From the NCBI RefSeq assembly GCF_018263905.1, contig NZ_JAAFZU010000023.1:232755-296754 (forward strand): a stretch of DNA of 64,000 nucleotides, given 5' to 3'. Below the pieces are notes generated by a model that saw only the letters and a list, made by a program, of their open reading frames with translations, did no database searches and had not been told where the DNA came from. Source of the stretch: Loktanella sp. SALINAS62. Its GTDB lineage: Bacteria; Pseudomonadota; Alphaproteobacteria; Rhodobacterales; Rhodobacteraceae. The first letter of the stretch is position 1. Each line of letters starts with the position of its first letter. A program made the translations under genes and the position numbers. Positions 58,951-64,000 of this stretch are shown here, in pieces.

Positions 58951-59533
58951 ACTGGAACAGCGTCTGCGGGCTGCGCTGGCCCGAACGGGGCGGCCATCCA
59001 CCGACTACGACCTGAATCCCGAAGTCGTGGTTCAGGCTGGGCGCAAGTTGCGGCCCGCTGCGGTGCTGATCGCTGTACGTCCGGCCCGTGGCACGGTCAT
59101 TCTGACGAAACGGTCCGCCGCATTGTTGCACCACCCCGGCCAAGTCGCCTTTCCAGGGGGGAAGGTGGACGCGGGCGACCGCGACACCACCGACGCGGCC
59201 CTGCGCGAAGCACAAGAGGAAATCGGCCTGCCCCGGTCCGCGGTGCGTATTCTGGGCCAGATGCCGACCCATGAAACCGTCACAGGGTTCGACATGACCC
59301 CTGTGATCGGTCTGGTCGATGGTGATTTTATCCCCCGCCCCGAAGCCGGCGAAGTGTCAGAAGTGTTCGAGGTGCCGCTGGCCCATGTGACCGACCCGTC
59401 ACGTTTCATGATCCAAAGCCGCCGTTGGCAGGGGCGGCAACGCCATTATTACACAGTGCCGTTCGGACCCTATTACATCTGGGGTGCGACGGGCCGCATC
59501 CTGCGCGCGCTAGCCGACAGGATGTCCCCATGA
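58937..59533 (+). CDS. CoA pyrophosphatase-type Nudix hydrolase
   Basis: A 198-residue enzyme. GKVDAGDRDTTDAALREAQEEIGL is the Nudix box (about residues 76-98), preceded by the LLHHPGQVAFPGG motif specific to the NudL/CoA diphosphatase group. It would cleave CoA or its derivatives. The ATG at 58937 is inside hslO; it overlaps the cca start by 4 nt. Confidence 0.92.
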   Translation: MATPELEQRLRAALARTGRPSTDYDLNPEVVVQAGRKLRPAAVLIAVRPARGTVILTKRSAALLHHPGQVAFPGGKVDAGDRDTTDAALREAQEEIGLPRSAVRILGQMPTHETVTGFDMTPVIGLVDGDFIPRPEAGEVSEVFEVPLAHVTDPSRFMIQSRRWQGRQRHYYTVPFGPYYIWGATGRILRALADRMSP

Positions 59534-60675
59534 CGACACTCGATGCGCCCTGGCTACGAACGGATCGGTCGCGCGCGGTCTGCGCAATGCTGACCGATGC
59601 GGGCCATCAGGCGTGGTTCGTGGGAGGTTGCGTTCGCAATGCGTTGATCGGTGCGCCGGTCAGCGATCTGGATCTGACCACCGACGCGCGGCCCGACCGC
59701 GTTATGGAACTGGCGCAGGCGGCAGGGTTCAAGGTGGTGCCGACGGGCATCGCGCATGGCACCGTCACCGTCATCGCGGATGGCGAACCGTTCGAAATCA
59801 CGACCTTTCGCCGCGATGTAGATACCGACGGGCGGCATGCCACGGTGGCCTTTGCCGACGATCTGGCTGACGATGCGGCGCGGCGCGATTTCACCATGAA
59901 CGCGCTTTACGCTGCCCCCGACGGCACCATCGCGGACCCGCTGGGTGGTGTTCCCGATGCGCAGGCAGGCCGCGTGCGGTTCGTTGGCGATCCGCAATCG
60001 CGTATCCGCGAAGATTATCTGCGGATCTTACGGTTTTTCCGGTTCTTTGCGTGGTATGGCGATCCGGCACTTGGCATTGATGCCGACGGTCTGGCGGCCT
60101 GTGCGATGAATGCCGACGGGCTGGATGGGTTGTCATCCGAACGCGTCACGCAAGAGATGCTGAAACTGCTGTCTGCCCCTGATCCGGCCCCCGCCGTCGC
60201 CAGCATGGCGGCCAGCGGCGTGCTGGTGCGCGTTCTGACGGGTGCAGCGCAGGATGTGCTGACCGTGCTGGTCCATGTCGAACAGGACGCCGGTCTGAAA
60301 CCTGATCCGTTGCGCCGTCTGGCAGCACTGGGCGGATCGCGGGATCGTCTGCGACTAAGCAAGGCACAGGCCACGCGGATCGACGCACTGACCTTCCCGG
60401 CTGCATCCGCAGGCGAAATGGGCTACCGCCTCGGTGCAACCATCGCCATCGACAAGCTGGCGATCCTTGCCGCGTCACTGGGGCAATTGCTGGACCCTGT
60501 CGATGTCGAACGGGCACGCATCGGCGCAGCGCAGACCCTGCCGGTCACTGCCGCCGATTTCATGCCAGAGCTGCAAGGTCCGGCGCTGGGCAAGGCATTG
60601 CAACAGGCAGAATCGCGCTGGATCTTGTCTGGCTTCACGTTAAGTCGGGCTGAACTGGTCCGCACCGGGGGTTGA
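59530..60675 (+). CDS. cca: CCA-adding tRNA nucleotidyltransferase
   Basis: A 381-residue class II nucleotidyltransferase that adds or repairs the CCA end. WFVGGCVRNALIGAPVSDLDLTTDARPD has the metal aspartates (about residues 47-50), with TFRRDV, RRDFTMNALY and RIREDYLRILRFFRFFA downstream. Some alphaproteobacterial members act as poly(A) polymerases, but motif spacing suits CCA. ATGA coupling with the CoA Nudix gene. Confidence 0.93.
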   Translation: MTTLDAPWLRTDRSRAVCAMLTDAGHQAWFVGGCVRNALIGAPVSDLDLTTDARPDRVMELAQAAGFKVVPTGIAHGTVTVIADGEPFEITTFRRDVDTDGRHATVAFADDLADDAARRDFTMNALYAAPDGTIADPLGGVPDAQAGRVRFVGDPQSRIREDYLRILRFFRFFAWYGDPALGIDADGLAACAMNADGLDGLSSERVTQEMLKLLSAPDPAPAVASMAASGVLVRVLTGAAQDVLTVLVHVEQDAGLKPDPLRRLAALGGSRDRLRLSKAQATRIDALTFPAASAGEMGYRLGATIAIDKLAILAASLGQLLDPVDVERARIGAAQTLPVTAADFMPELQGPALGKALQQAESRWILSGFTLSRAELVRTGG

Positions 60676-60728
60676 AACCCGCCCGCAAGGGGCAGAAACC
60701 TTGCGCATTCAAACCTGTCAGGCTCGCC

Positions 60729-62561
60729 GTGTTCCGTTTCTTTGAACGCCTTGTCGATCCCTATACCCCGTATAAGGAAACCGACACACCGCCCCAGCGG
60801 CTGGTTCCGTTCCTGCGGGACTACGCCCGTCCGTTCAACGCGATGTTCGTGGTAACGGCCGTTCTGGCTGCTGCCGTCGCCGCGATAGAGGTCTGGCTGA
60901 TCTACTATCTGGGCCGACTCGTTGATCTGCTGGATACCGGGCGCGACACCTTTTGGGACGCGCATGGCGTCGAACTGATCGCGGTGGCCGTGTTCATCCT
61001 GCTTTTGCGGCCCATCGTGCAGGGTGCGCAGGTGGCCCTGTTAAACAACACGATCCTGCCGAACTTTACCACGCTGGTCCGCTGGCGGGCGCACCGTCAG
61101 GTGCTGCGCCAATCCGTCGGCTGGTTCGAAAACGATTTCGCCGGGCGCGTCGCCAACCGGATCATGCAGACACCCCCCGCCGCCGGAGAGGCGATTTTTC
61201 AGGTGTTCGACGCCATTGCCTTTGCAATCGCCTATCTGATCGGCGCGGTGATCCTGCTGGGCAACAGCGATTCCCGACTGATCCTGCCGATGATGCTGTG
61301 GTTGATCCCCTATCTGTTTTTGTTGCGCTGGACGATCCGCCGCATCGGTCCCGCGTCCAAATCGGCATCCGATGCGCGATCTGTCGTCACGGGGCGCGTC
61401 GTCGATAGCTATACCAACATCCACTCGGTCAAGATGTTTGCCCACCACGACCGCGAAGTCGAATATGCAAAGCACGCCATCGAAAACGCCCGCACCACGT
61501 TCCAGCGCGAAATGCGGCTGTATTCGATCATGGACATCGCACTTTTGGTGTTGAACGGCGGCCTGATCGTCGGCGTCGTGGGCTATGCGATCTATCTGTG
61601 GCTGAACGGGCTAGCCAGCGGTGGCGTCGTTGCCGCCGCAACCGCACTGACCCTGCGCCTGAACGGCATGAGCGGCTGGATCATGTGGGCGGTATCAAAC
61701 CTGTTCCAGAACCTTGGCGTTGTGGCCGAAGGTCTGGAAACCATCGGTCAGCGGGTGCAGTTGGTGGACAGCCCCGGTGCGGAGCCCCTGACCATCGTGC
61801 AAGGCGAAGTGCGTATCGACGGGTTAAGCCATCATTACGGGCGCGCCGCCGGGGGACTGGATCACATCAACCTGACCATTCCACCGGGGCAAAAGGTCGG
61901 TCTGGTCGGTGCATCCGGCGCGGGTAAATCCAGCCTGATCAAGCTGCTTTTGCGGTTCTACGATGCGGAACAGGGTCGCATTTTGATCGACGGGCAAGAC
62001 ATTCGCGATGTTACCCAAGACAGCCTGCGTCGCGCCATCGGGATGGTGCAGCAAGACAGCTCTCTTTTGCACAGGTCCGTGCGCGACAACATCGTGTATG
62101 GCCGCCCCGACGCAGACGAAAACGCGATGATCGCCGCTGCCCGTCAGGCAGCAGCACACGACTTTATCCTGACGCTCGAAGACAGCGAAGGGCGACGCGG
62201 CTATGACGCGTTGGTCGGTGAACGCGGGGTCAAACTGTCGGGTGGACAACGCCAGCGGATTGCGCTTGCGCGCGTGATCCTGAAGGACGCGCCGATCCTG
62301 ATCTTGGACGAAGCCACAAGTGCGCTAGATTCAGAAGTCGAAGCGTCCATCCAGTCGTCACTGGTCACGATGATGCAGGGCAAGACGGTGATCGCCGTGG
62401 CGCACCGCCTGTCCACCATTGCCCGGATGGACCGGATCGTGGTCATTCATGACGGTCGCATCGTCGAAGACGGCACGCACGATAGCCTGCTGGCGCAGAA
62501 CGGCCGCTACGCGCAGTTCTGGGCGCGGCAGTCGGGCGGATTTTTAGGGGACGACACATGA
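60729..62561 (+). CDS. ABC exporter half-transporter (subunit 1)
   Basis: A 610-residue protein with a six-helix exporter membrane domain (about residues 30-330) and a nucleotide-binding domain: Walker A GASGAGKSSLIK, signature LSGGQRQRIALARV, Walker B ILILDEATSALD and VAHRLSTIARMD. I chose GTG at 60729 (MFRFFERLVDPY) over a TTG at 60672 because the conserved N-terminus begins there; the upstream part is atypical. It overlaps subunit 2 by 4 nt, so they probably form a heterodimer. Confidence 0.92.
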   Translation: MFRFFERLVDPYTPYKETDTPPQRLVPFLRDYARPFNAMFVVTAVLAAAVAAIEVWLIYYLGRLVDLLDTGRDTFWDAHGVELIAVAVFILLLRPIVQGAQVALLNNTILPNFTTLVRWRAHRQVLRQSVGWFENDFAGRVANRIMQTPPAAGEAIFQVFDAIAFAIAYLIGAVILLGNSDSRLILPMMLWLIPYLFLLRWTIRRIGPASKSASDARSVVTGRVVDSYTNIHSVKMFAHHDREVEYAKHAIENARTTFQREMRLYSIMDIALLVLNGGLIVGVVGYAIYLWLNGLASGGVVAAATALTLRLNGMSGWIMWAVSNLFQNLGVVAEGLETIGQRVQLVDSPGAEPLTIVQGEVRIDGLSHHYGRAAGGLDHINLTIPPGQKVGLVGASGAGKSSLIKLLLRFYDAEQGRILIDGQDIRDVTQDSLRRAIGMVQQDSSLLHRSVRDNIVYGRPDADENAMIAAARQAAAHDFILTLEDSEGRRGYDALVGERGVKLSGGQRQRIALARVILKDAPILILDEATSALDSEVEASIQSSLVTMMQGKTVIAVAHRLSTIARMDRIVVIHDGRIVEDGTHDSLLAQNGRYAQFWARQSGGFLGDDT

Positions 62562-64000
62562 AACCCGAACGGATGATCAACGCGTTTGCAGCGGCGGATG
62601 GCCCGCCGCCCGATACGCTATTCGCCTTTTTGCGGTGGGCGCTGGCTGGCAGCGGTCGCGCGCTGGGCGCGGGGTCCGCGCTGTCCATTGCGGCGGGCGT
62701 GCTCGAAGTGATTTCTGCCTTGATCCTTGGCCGGGTGATCGACCGTGCACTGGCGTCCGAAACATCGGGTTTTTTCAGCAGCAACGCGCTTTTGCTGATC
62801 GCGGTCGTCGCGTTTTTCGTGCTGGCGCGCCCGATCACGCTGGGCCTGTCGGCGCTGTTGAACGTCGTGGTGATGGGGCCGGGGCTGTATACGCTGGTGC
62901 TGTCGCGGCTGCATCGACACACGCTGGGGCAGGCGGTCACGTTCTTTGACAACGATTTCGCGGGACGTATCAGCCAGAAACAGATGCAGGCCGCACGCGC
63001 CACGACCGACACGGCCGTCGATTTCATTCAGACGGTGCTGTATGCGCTGGCGTCTGTGATCGGGTCGGTGTTCCTGCTGACGTCTATCGACCTGTGGTCG
63101 TCGTTGATGCTGGCGGTCTGGATGCTGGCTTATGTGGGTCTGATTCGCGCATTCATGCCGAAAATCCGTGCGACGTCCAAATCGCGTGCGGCGACACGGG
63201 CGATGGTCAGCGGGCAGGTCGTGGACACCATCACGAACATCAAAACGGTCAAATTGTTCGCCCATGCCGACCACGAAGACCGCGCCGCCATCGGCGCGAT
63301 GGACAAGTTCCGGGTCGCCTCGCTGTCTTATGGCTGGGTGAACGTCTGGTTCCGGCTGTGGCTGATGGCGCTGGCAGGCACGTTGCCTGTGTTGCTGGTG
63401 GGCATGACGCTGTTTTTGTGGACAAATGGCGCGGCCACGGCGGGCGATATCGCCATCGCGGGCACCATCGGGCTGCGTCTGTCACAAATGACCGGCTGGG
63501 TCAGTTTCACCCTGATGCAAATGTATGGCAACGTCGGAGAGATCGAGGACGCAATCCAGACCCTGTCACCGCCGCATACCCTGTCCGACAGGTCCGGCGC
63601 CGCCCCGTTGCGTCTGACCGACGGAACCGTGACGCTGGACGGTGTGACCTTTACCTATGGCGGGGGGCAGGGCGGATTGCGCGATGTCAGCCTGCACATC
63701 GCCGGTGGTGAAAAGCTGGGGATCGTCGGCGCATCGGGGGCCGGTAAATCGACGCTCGTGGCTTTGCTGTTGCGGCTTTATGATCCTGAAAAGGGGCGCA
63801 TCCTGATCGACGGTCAGGATCTGCGCGATGTAACACAGGAAAGCCTGCGCCGCGAAATCGGAATGGTCACGCAGGAAACGTCCATGTTCAATCGATCCGC
63901 CCGCGACAACATCCGCTACGGCAATCCGCAGGCCAGCGACGATGCGCTGGATGCCGCGTCCGAACGGGCAGAGGCGGCAGGTTTCATCCCCGGTCTGCGC
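62558..64000 (+). CDS. ABC exporter half-transporter (subunit 2), cut by the window end
   Basis: The first 481 codons of a second exporter, starting at ATG 62558. It has a membrane domain (about residues 30-310) and the start of an ATPase domain with Walker A GASGAGKSTLVALLLRLYDP (about residues 390-409) and the Q-loop region GMVTQETSMFNRSARDNIRYG; the signature motif would lie past the edge. It is about equally diverged from subunit 1 and is in the same orientation, fitting a heterodimeric exporter. Substrate unknown. Confidence 0.92.
   Translation, partial: MKPERMINAFAAADGPPPDTLFAFLRWALAGSGRALGAGSALSIAAGVLEVISALILGRVIDRALASETSGFFSSNALLLIAVVAFFVLARPITLGLSALLNVVVMGPGLYTLVLSRLHRHTLGQAVTFFDNDFAGRISQKQMQAARATTDTAVDFIQTVLYALASVIGSVFLLTSIDLWSSLMLAVWMLAYVGLIRAFMPKIRATSKSRAATRAMVSGQVVDTITNIKTVKLFAHADHEDRAAIGAMDKFRVASLSYGWVNVWFRLWLMALAGTLPVLLVGMTLFLWTNGAATAGDIAIAGTIGLRLSQMTGWVSFTLMQMYGNVGEIEDAIQTLSPPHTLSDRSGAAPLRLTDGTVTLDGVTFTYGGGQGGLRDVSLHIAGGEKLGIVGASGAGKSTLVALLLRLYDPEKGRILIDGQDLRDVTQESLRREIGMVTQETSMFNRSARDNIRYGNPQASDDALDAASERAEAAGFIPGLR

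Overview
The window is a 64 kb stretch of ordinary, high-GC, densely packed alphaproteobacterial chromosome. Gene content and order point to a marine Rhodobacteraceae (Roseobacter-group) bacterium. The signs are a RegB/RegA/SenC redox cluster, a bacterial mitofilin between hemY and hemD, AddAB instead of RecBCD, a perfect CtrA-type TTAA-N7-TTAA site, and the oriC-side order maf / hemJ-rho-mnmE-mnmG-rsmG-parA-parB. Species identity is inference from these families. I see no insertion sequence, prophage, CRISPR array, toxin-antitoxin pair or defence island.

Layout. 0.2-2.4 kb: a response regulator with a degenerate GGDEF-like output domain, two small membrane proteins and tRNA-Thr(CGU). 2.4-8.9 kb: hemY, mitofilin and hemD face left; tsaD, gpsA and an EVE-domain gene face right; a DUF2853 gene follows. 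9.0-16.6 kb: ahcY diverges from a GT8 glycosyltransferase across a leader with mutually exclusive inverted repeats. An HD hydrolase, regA-senC // regB and a CtrA-site-preceded PAS protein follow. 16.6-25.4 kb: one tight run of tsaE, an AmgK-like kinase, a MurU-like nucleotidyltransferase, addB and addA, then trxA. 25.4-35.8 kb: a capsule-type glycan gene, hslVU, an MFS carrier, smr-mltA-tim44, fxsA, secB, and the left-facing dnaQ-coaE-aroE-maf set.

35.75-36.15 kb is the only gene-poor stretch over 300 bp. It is AT-rich, has DnaA-box-like, CcrM and CtrA-like sites, and genes point away from it on both sides, so it is the candidate replication origin. The right-hand arm (hemJ, rho, mnmE, mnmG, rsmG, parA, parB) holds two perfect parS sites, both inside coding sequence (mnmG and rsmG), next to parAB. 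Beyond that come hemW-rdgB-rph, hrcA-grpE, mutS, a malic enzyme-phosphotransacetylase fusion, a PfkB sugar kinase, secreted MsrA, a class IV aminotransferase-like protein overlapping a sulfotransferase-like P-loop gene, argG, a Nudix gene, hslO, a CoA-type Nudix hydrolase, the CCA-adding enzyme, and two half-ABC exporters. The second exporter runs off the window.

How it fits together. Most genes are housekeeping: tRNA maturation, haem synthesis, protein quality control, DNA repair and chromosome segregation. The points most worth a second look are: the class IV aminotransferase that has lost the glutamate which normally contacts PLP, paired with a P-loop sulfotransferase-like gene; the structured divergent leader between ahcY and the GT8 gene; the oriC/parS neighbourhood; the CtrA site before a PAS-only membrane protein; and RpoH-like promoters before hslO and hrcA-grpE.
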